Origin: Candidatus Tectomicrobia bacterium
GTDB lineage: Bacteria > UBA8248
Reading direction: 5' to 3'
DNA length: 64,000 nt
NCBI GenBank assembly: GCA_016192135.1
Contig: JACPUR010000018.1
Coordinates: 1 to 64,000 of the forward strand
Made by a program: the position numbers and the translations under genes. Of this stretch, positions 51,625 through 61,083 are shown one piece after another. The notes below the pieces were generated by a model, which worked only from the letters and a program-made list of their open reading frames with translations, did no database searches and had not been told where the DNA came from. How positions within the stretch are numbered: position 1 is the stretch's first letter; each line of letters starts with the position of its first letter.

Positions 51625-52017
51625 CTATCCAGGAATCAGCACCACCGCCTCGATCTCGACGATGTCGTCCTGGTTGAGGGCGCGGACCTCGACGATGGTG
51701 CGGGCGGGAAGATCCTTCCCGAAATATTCCTCGAACAGGCGGTTCACGGCCGGCCGGTGGGCCTTCATGTCGGTGACGTAGACCGTGGTGGTGAGGAAGC
51801 CGGCCATCGAGGCCCCGGCCGCCTCGGCGATGGCCTTGAGATTCTCGAGCGCCTGCCGCGCGCGGGCCTCGATGCGTGGTTCGGTGAGTTCCCCGGTGGC
51901 CGGGACGATGCCCCGCTGCCCGGCGATGAAGAGGAGGTTCCCGGCCCGGCGGGCCTGGGCGAAGGGCCCCGTGGGTGCCGGCGCCCGGGGGGTGGAGACG
52001 GTCTCGGGATGCGTCAA
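51625..52017 (-). CDS. RidA-family protein
   Basis: 130 aa from TTG 52017, with no clear ribosome site. The family core is RAGNLLFIAGQRGIVPATGEL and the conserved Arg-Glu-containing RTIVEVRALN with VEIEAVVLIP. Third RidA homologue in the window, and like 8520-8906 it keeps the catalytic Arg, unlike 4167-4562. Likely a reactive imine/enamine hydrolase. Confidence 0.85.
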   Translation of the reverse strand: MTHPETVSTPRAPAPTGPFAQARRAGNLLFIAGQRGIVPATGELTEPRIEARARQALENLKAIAEAAGASMAGFLTTTVYVTDMKAHRPAVNRLFEEYFGKDLPARTIVEVRALNQDDIVEIEAVVLIPG

Positions 52018-52039
52018 GCGCGCGTCCGGGGCGGAGAGG

Positions 52040-52267
52040 CTATTTCTTCTTCGCCTTGGCCGGAGCCTCGGCCGGGAAGGCGACCTTGAGCCACTGCTGG
52101 GCGAACAGGGCCGCGGTGTCCGCGTCCTTGCCGGGGATGAAGGCGATGGGCTCGGGCGGCCGGCTCCCGTCCGGCTCGGTCATGTAGAGGTCCCCGCCGG
52201 GGCCGTACAGGTCGTGCCGGCGGGGCTCCAGGATGTATCTCACCCCGTTGTGCGTCAACTCGGGCAT
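52040..52267 (-). CDS. Small hypothetical protein
   Basis: 75 aa. MPELTHNGVRYILEPRRHDL followed by GGDLYMTEPDGSRP, and a Lys-rich C-terminus (AKAKKK). No family recognised. Same strand as the RidA gene 23 bp downstream. Confidence 0.55.
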   Translation of the reverse strand: MPELTHNGVRYILEPRRHDLYGPGGDLYMTEPDGSRPPEPIAFIPGKDADTAALFAQQWLKVAFPAEAPAKAKKK

Positions 52268-52426
52268 GTCGCGCTTCTTCCTCCGCGAAAGGCCATGAAC
52301 GGGCGGATGAACCGCCCCGGGAGCGGGGGCAATATAACGAAAGGCCGTTCCCCCGTAAACCCAGGCCCCGCCCCCCCCTTCCCGGCTTGAACCCCGCCGG
52401 GCGTTATGATAAAGCGCTTGGAGCTT

Positions 52427-52501
52427 GGGCCGTTAACTCAGCGGAAGAGTGCCATCCTCACACGGTGGAAGTCGCTGGTTCGAATCCAGCACGGCCCACC
52501 A
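52427..52501 (+). tRNA. tRNA-Val (CAC anticodon)
   Basis: A full cloverleaf can be drawn: acceptor GGGCCGT/ACGGCCC, D stem ACTC/GAGT, anticodon stem CCATC/GGTGG with loop CTCACAC, T arm GCTGG-TTCGAAT-CCAGC, and CCA encoded at 52499-52501. The middle of the seven-base anticodon loop is CAC, reading GUG valine codons. Confidence 0.95.
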
Positions 52502-52899
52502 CGCCTTCCTCCCTCGCGGCATCCGGAAATCCACGCCTCCCCCGGCCGGCCCCCGGATTCGAGGAGCGTTTTGCGCGCGGCGCGTGTTTGAGGGGATGAG
52601 GCCTGCGAGCGTGCGGCTCCGCCCGCGCCGCCAAAAACGATGCTTCCGTCCGGGATTCCGGTTCGGGTCTTATTCGGATTGATTCGGCGCCCTTGGACCT
52701 TCAGAATGGAGGCTGGGTTCCCGCCGTGAACCCGCCGCTTCTCCTCATCGTTCCGAGGCCGTGGAAGTCTATGCAGGCCGCCGCGAGCCAGCCCTGGCAC
52801 ATGCTGGGGCCGGAGGGAGATTGCCTCTCCCCCTGGCCGGCCCCATGCGCTTCCGTCCCGTTTCCGACCCTCCCCGCCCGCCCCGGCGCCTGATCCGGC
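52502..52899. other. Gap after tRNA-Val
   Basis: No credible gene. The sequence is mixed GC with a less GC-rich patch at 52640-52700. No integrase or repeat adjacent to the tRNA is seen. Confidence 0.55.
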
Positions 52900-54231
52900 A
52901 TGAATAAGCCCCGGAGAGTCCTGTCTCTGTTCGACACGGTTTCCATTATCGTGGGCATCGTGATCGGGGCGGGCATTTTCCGGCTGCCGAGCCTGGTCGC
53001 CTCTCAGCTGGGCGGCGAGGCGGCCATCCTGACGGCGTGGGCGGCGGGCGGCCTCATCTCCATCGTGGGCGCCCTCTGCATCGCCGAGCTCGCGACCGCC
53101 TATCCCCATCCCGGCGGGGAGTATCATTTCCTCACCCGAGCCTACGGGCGCGACTGCGGGTTCATGTTCGCCTGGGCCCGGATGACGGTGGTGCAGACGG
53201 GGAGCATCGCCCTGCTCGCCTACATCTTCGGCGACTACGCCGCGCAGCTTCTTCCCCTCGGGCCGCACGGGACATCCCTCTACGCCGTCGCGGCCATCCT
53301 GTTCCTGACCGCCGTCAACTTGATCGGCATCCGGCAGACGAAGCTCGTCCAGAACCTCCTGTTCGCGGCGACCATCCTGGGCCTCCTGTGCGTGATCGGA
53401 GGCGCGTTCCTGACGCCCGCGGCGCCGGCCGGGCGCGCCTCCGCCCCGGCCGCCACGCCCTCCGGCGTGGGCCTCGCGATGATCTTCATCCTCCTCACCT
53501 ACGGCGGCTGGAACGAGGCGGCCTACGTCTCCGCCGAGGTGAAGGACGGCCCGCGCAACATGGTACGGGGACTCCTCCTCGGCCTGGGCGTGATCACCCT
53601 GTTCTACGTGGCCGTGAACTTCGCCTACCTCCGGGTGCTGGGGGTCTCCGGGGTGGCGGGGTCCAAGGCGCTGGCGAGCGATTTCATGCGCGGGATCTTC
53701 GGCGAGGCGGGGGTCGTCTTCATGTCCTTCCTCATCCTGGCGATCGTCCTGGCGTCGCTGAACGTCACCGTACTGACCGGCGCCCGGACGAACTTCGCCT
53801 TGGGCCGCGACTTCCCGGCGTTCGGCTTCCTCTCCCACTGGAGCTCCGGGGGAGGGGCGCCGGTGCGGGCGCTCCTGGTGCAGGGGGCGATCGCGCTGAC
53901 GCTGGTCCTGCTGGGCGCCTTCAGCCGCCGGAACATCGAGCTGGTGGTGGACTATCTCTCCCCCGTCTTCTGGCTCTTCTTCCTGCTGACGGCCATCTCG
54001 CTGTTCGTCCTGCGCAGGCGCGAGCCCGGCGCCGAGCGCCCCTTCCGCGTGCCGCTCTACCCGGTCACCCCGGCCCTCTTCTGCCTCACCAGCGCCTATC
54101 TGCTGTACTCCAGCCTGAACTACACGGGGGCGGGGGCGCTCGTCGGGGTGGGCGTGCTCATCCTTGGGATTCCCTTTCTCGCCTGGGCGCGCAGACGGCC
54201 GGCGCCCGCGGAAACGACAACCGCCGCTTGA
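52900..54231 (+). CDS. APC-family amino-acid permease
   Basis: 443 aa with about 12 hydrophobic helices. FDTVSIIVGIVIGAGIFRLP is the helix-1 substrate motif, and ELATAYPHPGGEYHFL follows near residue 63. It moves amino acids, polyamines or similar cations across the inner membrane with a proton or by exchange. Substrate unknown. It overlaps nothing and is followed 31 bp later by the exported methyltransferase gene. Confidence 0.92.
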   Translation: MNKPRRVLSLFDTVSIIVGIVIGAGIFRLPSLVASQLGGEAAILTAWAAGGLISIVGALCIAELATAYPHPGGEYHFLTRAYGRDCGFMFAWARMTVVQTGSIALLAYIFGDYAAQLLPLGPHGTSLYAVAAILFLTAVNLIGIRQTKLVQNLLFAATILGLLCVIGGAFLTPAAPAGRASAPAATPSGVGLAMIFILLTYGGWNEAAYVSAEVKDGPRNMVRGLLLGLGVITLFYVAVNFAYLRVLGVSGVAGSKALASDFMRGIFGEAGVVFMSFLILAIVLASLNVTVLTGARTNFALGRDFPAFGFLSHWSSGGGAPVRALLVQGAIALTLVLLGAFSRRNIELVVDYLSPVFWLFFLLTAISLFVLRRREPGAERPFRVPLYPVTPALFCLTSAYLLYSSLNYTGAGALVGVGVLILGIPFLAWARRRPAPAETTTAA

Positions 54232-54262
54232 TGGCGGCGACTCTCCCGAAAGGAGCCTGCGC

Positions 54263-55090
54263 ATGAAACGGAGAATCCGGCTCGTCCCGTCCGTCCTGGT
54301 CCTGCTCGCCGCGCTGGCCGCCCTGCCGTTCGGCGCCGCCGCCGCCCCCGGCCCGGCCCTCGACATCCACTTCGTCCCGACGCCCGAGGATGCCGTCAAG
54401 AGGATGCTCGAGATGGCCGAGGTGAAGCCCTCGGACGTCGTCTACGACCTGGGCTCCGGCGACGGCCGGATCGTCATCTCGGCGGTGCGCGACTTCAAGG
54501 CGCGCAAGGGCATCGGCGTTGACCTGGACCCGGTGCGCGTCCAGGAGGGCATCGCGAACGCCAAGGCCGCCGGCGTGAGCGACCGCGTCCAGTTCATCGA
54601 AGGGAACGTCTTCAAGGTCGACTTCAGCGAGGCGACCGTCGTGACCATGTACCTGCTCACGCGCATCAACATCGACCTCAGGCCGCGCATCCTGAACGAA
54701 CTGAGGCCCGGCACGCGCGTGGTCTCGCACCAGTTCGACATGGGGGACTGGGAGCCGGACGAAACCGAACACGTGGGGAAGGCGACCCTCTACGCCTGGA
54801 CCGTCCCGGCCAAGGTCGAGGGCAGCTGGAAATGGGAGATGGACGGGAACGGCTACCAGCTCCAGATCGAGCAGCGGTACCAGAAGGTATCGGGGAATCT
54901 GAGCGGCGGCGGGCCGGGGGCCCCCATCCGCTACGGGCTGATCAAAGGGGACCGCCTCACCTTCGAAGCTCCCGTGCGGGGCGGCGGCACCATGCGCTTC
55001 GACGGCAAAGTGGTGGGCAAGGACGCCATCGAGGGCATCGTCAGCGCCGGCGGGTCGAGCCAGAAAATCGTCGCCCGGCGGGCGAACTGA
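54263..55090 (+). CDS. Exported class I SAM-dependent methyltransferase-like protein
   Basis: 275 aa from ATG 54263 (AGGAG upstream), with a signal peptide ending AAA-AP (about residue 28). Then comes a class I methyltransferase core: DVVYDLGSGDGRIVISAVRD (SAM site, near residue 57), GIGVDLDPVRVQEG and IEGNVFKVDF. The C-terminal 100 residues have beta-type repeats (YQLQIEQRYQKVSG, TMRFDGKVVG). SAM is not known to be available in the periplasm, so the enzyme may stay membrane-anchored in the cytoplasm or act in an unusual way. Confidence 0.85.
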   Translation: MKRRIRLVPSVLVLLAALAALPFGAAAAPGPALDIHFVPTPEDAVKRMLEMAEVKPSDVVYDLGSGDGRIVISAVRDFKARKGIGVDLDPVRVQEGIANAKAAGVSDRVQFIEGNVFKVDFSEATVVTMYLLTRINIDLRPRILNELRPGTRVVSHQFDMGDWEPDETEHVGKATLYAWTVPAKVEGSWKWEMDGNGYQLQIEQRYQKVSGNLSGGGPGAPIRYGLIKGDRLTFEAPVRGGGTMRFDGKVVGKDAIEGIVSAGGSSQKIVARRAN

Positions 55091-55289
55091 GGGCCGGGCG
55101 GGGGGCGCGCGGCGAGGGCCCGAGAAAATAACCGCCTGGGCAGATGCATCTTTACACCAAATTCACGCTCCTGCGGGTTTTTTTCCCTCCTCCTCCGGGG
55201 GAGGGCTGGGTGGGGGAATGCCGCCGAGCCGCTTCCCTCCCCCTGCCCCCTCCCGGAGGGAGGGGGAGGTTGAGCGGGCACGGGAGCCT

Positions 55290-56342
55290 TCAGGCAGCCA
55301 AGCCCTTCAGCAGGTCCCGGATCTCCACCGGGCGCCCCGTCCCGGCCGAGAGGCAGGAGCCCTCCACCAGGGCCAGGGCGTAAAGGCCCTCCTCCGGCCC
55401 CGTCTCGGGCGCCTTCCCGGTCCGCACGCAGTCCGCGAACTCCTCCAGCTCGTCCTGGATCATCTCCGTCATCTGGGGCAGGACCACCGGCACGAAGCCC
55501 GCCTTCCCCTTGGGCTGGAGAGTGAGGACCGTCTCCTGGTTCGTCCGCTCGGCGAGGGTGGTGTTCTCCCGGTGCATCTCGAGCGCGAGGATGCCCTCCG
55601 TCCCGTGGACGCGCACGGAGTACGCCCCCGAGGTCACGAAGCTGCACGCGATGGAGGAGAGCCCGCCCCCCTCGTGCTCGACGATGGTCATCGTCACGTC
55701 GTCGATCTCGGCCGGCGTGGCCAACCTCTTGTGCACCCCGGTGACGCGGACCGGGCGGCCCATCAGGTAATTAAGCGTGTCGCAGTGGTGGACCCCCATC
55801 TGCATCAGCGGCCCGCCCGGGCACTCGGCCCGGAAGAAGCGCCAGCGGTCCGGGCCCATGGTGAGGCCCGCCGGGTTGGTGAAGGCGGCCTCCGCCCAGA
55901 GCGGGCGCCCCACGGCCCCCTCGTCCATCATCCGGCGCATCACGCGGTGGCCGGCCGCCCGGCGGTAGCAGTGGCCCACGGCGAGCACCTTCCCCGAGGC
56001 GCGCCAGGCCTCCAGCACCGGCCCGGCCTCGGCCAGGGTGTTGGTGAGGGGCTTCTCCACCCAGACGTGCTTCCCGGCCCGGAGCGCGGCCTGGATCTGC
56101 CCGGCGTGGGCGCTGTTCGGCGTCGTGATCAATATGCCCTCGATGGACTTGTCTTTCAAAATCTCCTCGAAGCTCCCCGCCTCGGCGCAGCCGTGCGACT
56201 TCGCGAAGGCGGCGCGCTTCCCGGGATTGCGCGTGAAGCACGCGGCGATCTCCAGCCTGGAGCTGTTCTTCACGGCCGTCCCGATGGGGGTGGACCACCA
56301 GCCGATGCCCACGAGGGCGGTCTTGACCGGGGTGTGGCTCAT
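55290..56342 (-). CDS. Gfo/Idh/MocA family oxidoreductase
   Basis: 350 aa from ATG 56342 (GAGGAGG upstream). Rossmann motif TALVGIGWWSTPIG, then VWVEKPLTNTLAEA near residue 96 (NAD-contacting Lys), and a C-terminal substrate domain with GGPLMQMGVHHCDTL. It probably oxidises a sugar or polyol. Separate from the other dehydrogenase at 34099. Confidence 0.9.
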   Translation of the reverse strand: MSHTPVKTALVGIGWWSTPIGTAVKNSSRLEIAACFTRNPGKRAAFAKSHGCAEAGSFEEILKDKSIEGILITTPNSAHAGQIQAALRAGKHVWVEKPLTNTLAEAGPVLEAWRASGKVLAVGHCYRRAAGHRVMRRMMDEGAVGRPLWAEAAFTNPAGLTMGPDRWRFFRAECPGGPLMQMGVHHCDTLNYLMGRPVRVTGVHKRLATPAEIDDVTMTIVEHEGGGLSSIACSFVTSGAYSVRVHGTEGILALEMHRENTTLAERTNQETVLTLQPKGKAGFVPVVLPQMTEMIQDELEEFADCVRTGKAPETGPEEGLYALALVEGSCLSAGTGRPVEIRDLLKGLAA

Positions 56343-56456
56343 CCTCTCCTCCTCGAAAATCGTTCGTGACGGGATGCGGGCACGATACCACGCGCCCCGC
56401 TCCCCGAGAACCGAATGCCGCGCCGGAGTATAATCGCCGGAGAGGAGGACGACCCG

Positions 56457-56810
56457 ATGCGGCCCCGCCGGATTCTCGCCGCCGCCCTGCTGGCCGCCGC
56501 CCTGCCCGGGGGCGCCTGGGCCGGGGTGAGCGCCGCCAACTTCCGGAGGGAAGGCCTGACCGGCCACGCCGACGTGACCTACACGAACGACTCGGAGGCG
56601 GTGCTCTCCTCGGTCAAGGTCGAGTGCGTCCCCCCCGGCGTCACCGACCGCCGCCGGCACCTCAACCTCTACTTCTCCAACCACCTGGGGGGCGGCCTCC
56701 CGCCCGGCTACGCCGAGACCCGCTCCGTCTCCTTCCCCCTGCCGGACGAAACGGCCCGGCCCGAGGACCTCTCCTGCGAGGCCCACGAGCTGCCCGTCAA
56801 ATTGCCCTAG
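56457..56810 (+). CDS. Small exported protein of unknown function
   Basis: 117 aa from ATG 56457, preceded by AGAGGAGG. Signal peptide to about residue 21 (ALPGGAWAG). Mature part is beta-like, with two cysteines (VECVPP and LSCEAHE) that may pair. A TATAAT sits at 56429-56434. No recognised family. Convergent with priA, whose stop is 11 bp beyond. Confidence 0.62.
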   Translation: MRPRRILAAALLAAALPGGAWAGVSAANFRREGLTGHADVTYTNDSEAVLSSVKVECVPPGVTDRRRHLNLYFSNHLGGGLPPGYAETRSVSFPLPDETARPEDLSCEAHELPVKLP

Positions 56811-56821
56811 GCTTCCTCCCC

Positions 56822-59386
56822 TCACAGCAAATTCTGTGGGTCCACGTCCACGATGAGCTGGACGGAGCGCGGCGCCTTCTCCCGCCCGAACGCCTCCATC
56901 AGGGCGCGCACCGCCTCGCCCAGCCGGCCCGAGGTGCGGCTCTTGAGGAGCATGTGCCGCCGCCACAGCCCCCGCACACGCTCCAGGGGCGCGGGCGCGG
57001 GCCCCAGGAACTCGACTTCCCCTCCCGCCCCCGCCGGGCGGGCGCCCTGCTTCTCCAGGAAGCGGCGGCTCCACTCACCGGCGCGGGCGGCCGCCGCCTC
57101 CTCCTTCGCCTCGAAGCGCAGCCGCGCGAGCCTGCGGAAGGGGGGATAGCCCGCCCGCTCCCGGGCCGCGATCTCCTTGGCGTAGAAGCCGGCGTAATCG
57201 TGCTCCCGGGCGCAGGCCACGGCGTAGTGCTCGGGGCGGAAGGTCTGGATGACCGCCTCCCCCGGCAGCTCCGCCCGCCCGGCCCGGCCCGCGACCTGGG
57301 TCAGGAGCTGGAAGGTGCGCTCCGAGGCCCGGAAGTCGGGCAGGTGGAGCCCCACGTCGGCCAGCACCACCCCGACGAGGGTCACCCTCGGGAAATCGTG
57401 CCCCTTGGCCGCCATCTGGGTGCCGATGAGCACGTCCGCCTCCCCGCGCCGCACCGAGGCGAGGAGGCGGTCGTAGTCCCCCGGCTTCTTCACGGTGTCG
57501 CGGTCCATGCGCACCAGGCGCGCCTCCGGGAAGCGCGCCCGGGCCGCCTCCTCCACCCGCTCGGTGCCCAGGCCGAAGTAGCCCACCCGCCCGCTCCCGC
57601 ACGCGGGGCACAGGCCGGGCGGCCGGGACTCGGCGTCGCAGAGGTGGCAGCGCAGCCGGCCCCCTCCCTCGCGGTGGAAGGTCAAGGGCGCGGAGCAGTT
57701 CGGACACTCGACCGCCGCGCCGCAGTCACGGCAGAGGAGGATGGAGGAGAACCCCCGGCGGTTGAGGAAGAGGAGCGCCTGCTCCCCCCTCTCCAGTCGC
57801 TCGCGGATGGCCCGGGAGAGATCGGCGCCGAGGAGGAGCGGCGTCCTCGCGTCCTTCCCCGGCTCCTTGCGGAGGTCCACCACCCGCACCCCGGGCAGGG
57901 GCCGCCCCCCGGGGCGCGCGGGGAGCTCCTTCAGGCGGTACTTCCCCTGCCGCGCGTTGTGGTAGCTCTCGACCGAGGGAGTGGCCGAGCCGAGCACCAC
58001 CGGGACGCCCAGGCGCCGCGCCCGCACGATGGCGGCGTCGCGGGCGTGGTAGCGGGGGGACTCCTCCTGCTTGTAGGAAGCGTCGTGCTCCTCGTCCACG
58101 GCGATGAAGCCGAGGCTCCTCACCGGGGCGAAGACCGCCGAGCGCGTGCCCACCACGACGGAGGCCTCCCCCTTCCAGGCCCGCCGCCACTCCCCCTCCC
58201 GCCGCCGCTCGGGGTAGGCGCTGTGGAGGCAGGCGGCGCGGTCCCCGAACCGGGCCCGGAAGCGCCCGAGGAGCTGGGGCGTCAAGCCGATCTCGGGCAC
58301 GAGGACGAGGGAGCCCCGGCCCATGCGCGCGGCCTCCTCCGCGAGGCGCAGATACACCTCGGTCTTGCCGCTCCCCGTCACCCCGTGCAGGAGGGTGACG
58401 GAGAACTTCCCCTCGCGAAGGTCCCCCGCCACGGCCTCGAAGGCGTCCCGCTGCGCTGGATTGAGGATGGGCGGAGAGGATGGGGCCTCCTCACCCTCGC
58501 CCGGGGCGGGGGCTCCGGGAGGTACCACGTCCTCCTCGAGGCGCACCGCCCCCCGCTTCGCCAGGGCGGCGCAGGCCGCCCGCGCGCCGGGCGCGGCCGC
58601 CTCCAGCTCCCGCAGCGGCATCCGGCCCTCCGGCGCCGCCGCGAGCGCCTCCAGGGCGGCGGACTGGCGGGGGGCCTTCTTGCGGAGCTTCTCCATCTCC
58701 CCGGGAGGGAGCGGAGCGAGGAGCCGGGCCATCCGGATGGTGAGGGGCGCGGCGCCCTCCTTCTCCTCGGTTACCCGCTCGGCCAGGCCCGCCGCCTCCA
58801 GGCGCTCCAGCTCGGCCCGCGCCCCCCGGCCCAGCGCCGCCGCGAGGGCGTCCCCGGTGCGGGGGCCCTTGCGCAGCCCCGCGAGCAGGCGCGCGCGCGG
58901 GCTCCCGCCCGCCTCCATGCCCGGGAGGCCCAGCCCCGCCGCCTCGAGGACGGCCTCGCGCCGGCCCTCCTCGGTCAGGCGGAAGCGGGTCTGGACCCGC
59001 CGCTCGGGGAGGCCGGGCAGCGCGGCCCGGATGGCCTCCCCCCAGCCGCAGCAGTAGTAGGAGGCGATCCAGCGCGTCAGCTCCAGCATCTCCGGGCCGA
59101 TGAGGGGCTCGTCCTCCAGCGTCTCGATGATGTCCTTCAAGTTCTTGGGGTCGAGCCCGGCGGGGGGAGCCCCGGCGGGCGGCGCGGCGACGTAGCCCGT
59201 CACCTTGCGCGAGCCCAACGGCACCCACACCCTGAGGCCGGGCGCGAGCCGCCCCGCGAGGGCGGGGGAGGCGCGGTAGGTCAGGGTGTCGAGCTGGGGG
59301 ACGTTGAGGGCCACCTCGACGTAGCGCGCGTCCCGCCCCGCCTCGGCGGGGCGGGAGGGGCGGAGGGTGTACTTCACGGCGCCCAT
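56822..59386 (-). CDS. priA: Primosomal protein N' (PriA helicase)
   Basis: 854 aa. The N-terminal 3'-end-binding domain is followed by the helicase core with Walker A GVTGSGKTEVYLRLAEE, DEEH (VDEEHDASYKQEE) and helicase motifs near GSATPSVESYHN. The zinc region has eight cysteines between CRDCGAAVECPNC and CHLCD and CPACGSG. It reloads the replicative helicase at stalled forks. It starts 4 bp after the dehydratase gene stop, so they form one transcript. Confidence 0.94.
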   Translation of the reverse strand: MGAVKYTLRPSRPAEAGRDARYVEVALNVPQLDTLTYRASPALAGRLAPGLRVWVPLGSRKVTGYVAAPPAGAPPAGLDPKNLKDIIETLEDEPLIGPEMLELTRWIASYYCCGWGEAIRAALPGLPERRVQTRFRLTEEGRREAVLEAAGLGLPGMEAGGSPRARLLAGLRKGPRTGDALAAALGRGARAELERLEAAGLAERVTEEKEGAAPLTIRMARLLAPLPPGEMEKLRKKAPRQSAALEALAAAPEGRMPLRELEAAAPGARAACAALAKRGAVRLEEDVVPPGAPAPGEGEEAPSSPPILNPAQRDAFEAVAGDLREGKFSVTLLHGVTGSGKTEVYLRLAEEAARMGRGSLVLVPEIGLTPQLLGRFRARFGDRAACLHSAYPERRREGEWRRAWKGEASVVVGTRSAVFAPVRSLGFIAVDEEHDASYKQEESPRYHARDAAIVRARRLGVPVVLGSATPSVESYHNARQGKYRLKELPARPGGRPLPGVRVVDLRKEPGKDARTPLLLGADLSRAIRERLERGEQALLFLNRRGFSSILLCRDCGAAVECPNCSAPLTFHREGGGRLRCHLCDAESRPPGLCPACGSGRVGYFGLGTERVEEAARARFPEARLVRMDRDTVKKPGDYDRLLASVRRGEADVLIGTQMAAKGHDFPRVTLVGVVLADVGLHLPDFRASERTFQLLTQVAGRAGRAELPGEAVIQTFRPEHYAVACAREHDYAGFYAKEIAARERAGYPPFRRLARLRFEAKEEAAAARAGEWSRRFLEKQGARPAGAGGEVEFLGPAPAPLERVRGLWRRHMLLKSRTSGRLGEAVRALMEAFGREKAPRSVQLIVDVDPQNLL

Positions 59387-59390
59387 CCCC

Positions 59391-60368
59391 TCATCCCCCC
59401 GCCGCGGGCGGGACGCCGCCCGAGAGGATGACGCGCAGCATCTCGCCCGTGATGTTGCGCCCGCTCAGGACGGCGCCCACCGTCTTCCCCCCGAGGTCCA
59501 GCTTGAGGGCGGCGGCGGTCGAGGCGGCCCCCGCCCCCTCGGCGACCGCCCGCGCCTCGAAGGCGAGGAGGCGGATGGCCCCGCACATCTCCTCCTCCGT
59601 CACGAGCACCACGTCGTCCACCCACCGCTGGAGCATCTGGAAAGTGAGCTCGTAGGGGAAGCGCGTGGCGAGGCCGTCGGCGAAGGTCCGGGGCGAGGGC
59701 TGGGGGCGCGGCGCCCCGGCCCGGAAGCTCTCGTGGAAGGCCGGGGCCCCCGCCGCCTGGACCCCGATGACGCGGACGGCCGGGTTCACCGTCTTGGCCG
59801 CGAGGGCCGAGCCGCACACCCCGCTCCCGCCCCCGAGGGGCACGAGCAGCAAGTCGAGCCCCGGCTCCTCCTCCAGCATCTCCAGGGCCTGGGTGGCCAC
59901 CCCGGCGATGAGCAGGGGCTCGTTCGCCGAGTGAACGTAGCGCATCCCCCGCTCCCCCGCCTGGGCCTCGCACCACTCGCGGGCGTCGTCGAAGTCCCGG
60001 CCCTTCAAGACGACCTCCGCCCCCAGCGCCCGCATGGCGGCGATCTTGTCCGGGTTCGAGCCCTCGGGCGCGGCGACGAGCACCCGGGCGCCGAAGGCCC
60101 GCCCGGCCCAGGCGATGGACTGGCCGTGATTGCCCGTCGAGGCGGTGATGAGGCCCCGCGCCCGCTCCTCCGGGGAGAGGGCCGAAACCAGGTTCACGCC
60201 CCCCCGCACCTTGAAGGCGCCGATGGGCTGCATGGACTCGAACTTGAGCAGGAAGCGGCCCCCGGTGCGCCGGGAGAGGGCCGGGATCTCCAGGAAGGGC
60301 GTCGGGCGCAGGTGGGGCGCGATGCGCCGGCGGGCGGCGAGGACGTCCTGGAAGGTGGGCTCGCGCAT
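59391..60368 (-). CDS. Threonine/serine dehydratase-like PLP enzyme
   Basis: 325 aa from ATG 60368. Fold type II PLP enzyme: the Lys in ESMQPIGAFKVRGG (near residue 48) binds PLP, with STGNHGQS and the phosphate-loop GGGSGVCGSA. Family members deaminate threonine or serine to 2-oxo acids or are related racemases. The short C-terminus lacks the regulatory ACT-like domain of biosynthetic threonine dehydratase, so a catabolic or racemase role is likely. Its stop lies 4 bp before priA ATG. Confidence 0.88.
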   Translation of the reverse strand: MREPTFQDVLAARRRIAPHLRPTPFLEIPALSRRTGGRFLLKFESMQPIGAFKVRGGVNLVSALSPEERARGLITASTGNHGQSIAWAGRAFGARVLVAAPEGSNPDKIAAMRALGAEVVLKGRDFDDAREWCEAQAGERGMRYVHSANEPLLIAGVATQALEMLEEEPGLDLLLVPLGGGSGVCGSALAAKTVNPAVRVIGVQAAGAPAFHESFRAGAPRPQPSPRTFADGLATRFPYELTFQMLQRWVDDVVLVTEEEMCGAIRLLAFEARAVAEGAGAASTAAALKLDLGGKTVGAVLSGRNITGEMLRVILSGGVPPAAGG

Positions 60369-60750
60369 GGGGGCTCCGGGATCGGGCGTCCCTGTCTTAT
60401 ACCAGACCTGCCCGTTTCCCATCCTCCCGGCCGGTGGGCCATCTGGGTCCGTAGGGGCGAGGCATGCCTCGCCCCTACGAAATTTCATCCCCTGGCATCC
60501 GCTTCCGCGGGGGCGGGTTTCAAACCCGCTCCCGCGGACGCACCGGACAATCGCAGGGGCGGCCCCCCGTGGCCGCCCTGGGGCAGGCCATCTTTTCGGG
60601 TCCCCGAATCGGCCCGCCGATTCGGGATGAGGGGCCTGCCCCTACAGACGAAATTCCTCCTGCCGGAGCTGCCCTCCCCGAAACACCTCATTGACCCCGC
60701 CTCGGGGGGCTCCCTACAATGCGAGCCTAGACTGCGTGGGAGGATCCGCC
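60369..60750. other. Gap with several palindromes
   Basis: No gene. GTAGGGGC-type palindromes occupy 60451-60478, 60508-60536 and 60554-60646. The rest is unremarkable up to the GGGAGG site of the next gene. Confidence 0.65.
60451..60646. repeat. Three GTAGGGGC-type repeats
   Basis: 60451-60478 (core GAGGCATGCCTC), 60508-60536 (core GGGTTTCAAACCC) and 60554-60646, a longer mosaic that ends GGGGCCTGCCCCTAC. The middle copy matches 31182-31210. Confidence 0.8.
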
Positions 60751-61080
60751 ATGAAAAGCGCGCTCGAGCTGGCGATGGAGAAAACCTCCGCCATCGGGGC
60801 CAAGGCCCGCGAGGAGCTGGCCAAGCTCTCGCCCGCCCAGCGGGCCGAGATCGAGAAGCTCAAGAAGGTGTACGAGGGGAAGACCGCCGAGAAGGACGTG
60901 ATGTTCCAGCAGGAGGCCATGAAGCTCACCGGCGGAATCCCCCTGGAGATGGCGTCGCGGGCGCTCCCGCCCGAGCTGGCCGAGAAGCTCGGGCAGCTCC
61001 GCGAGAAGCTCAAGGCGGACAAGGAGGCCATCGAGGCCGAGCGCGACCAGAAGATCGAGGCGGCCAAGAAGGATGGCTAG
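60751..61080 (+). CDS. Small coiled-coil hypothetical protein
   Basis: 109 aa from ATG 60751 (GGGAGG seven bases upstream). Rich in Lys, Glu and Ala (IEKLKKVYEGKTAEKD, EKLGQLREKLKADKEAIEAE), pointing to long helices or a coiled coil. No family recognised. The DUF362 gene follows after 3 bp. Confidence 0.62.
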   Translation: MKSALELAMEKTSAIGAKAREELAKLSPAQRAEIEKLKKVYEGKTAEKDVMFQQEAMKLTGGIPLEMASRALPPELAEKLGQLREKLKADKEAIEAERDQKIEAAKKDG

Positions 61081-61083
61081 CGG

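Noticed and set aside
52427-52501. tRNA-Val as the integration site of the 16-kb element
   Set aside because: The 23-bp att core has no match to the tRNA, and the element is 27 kb away.
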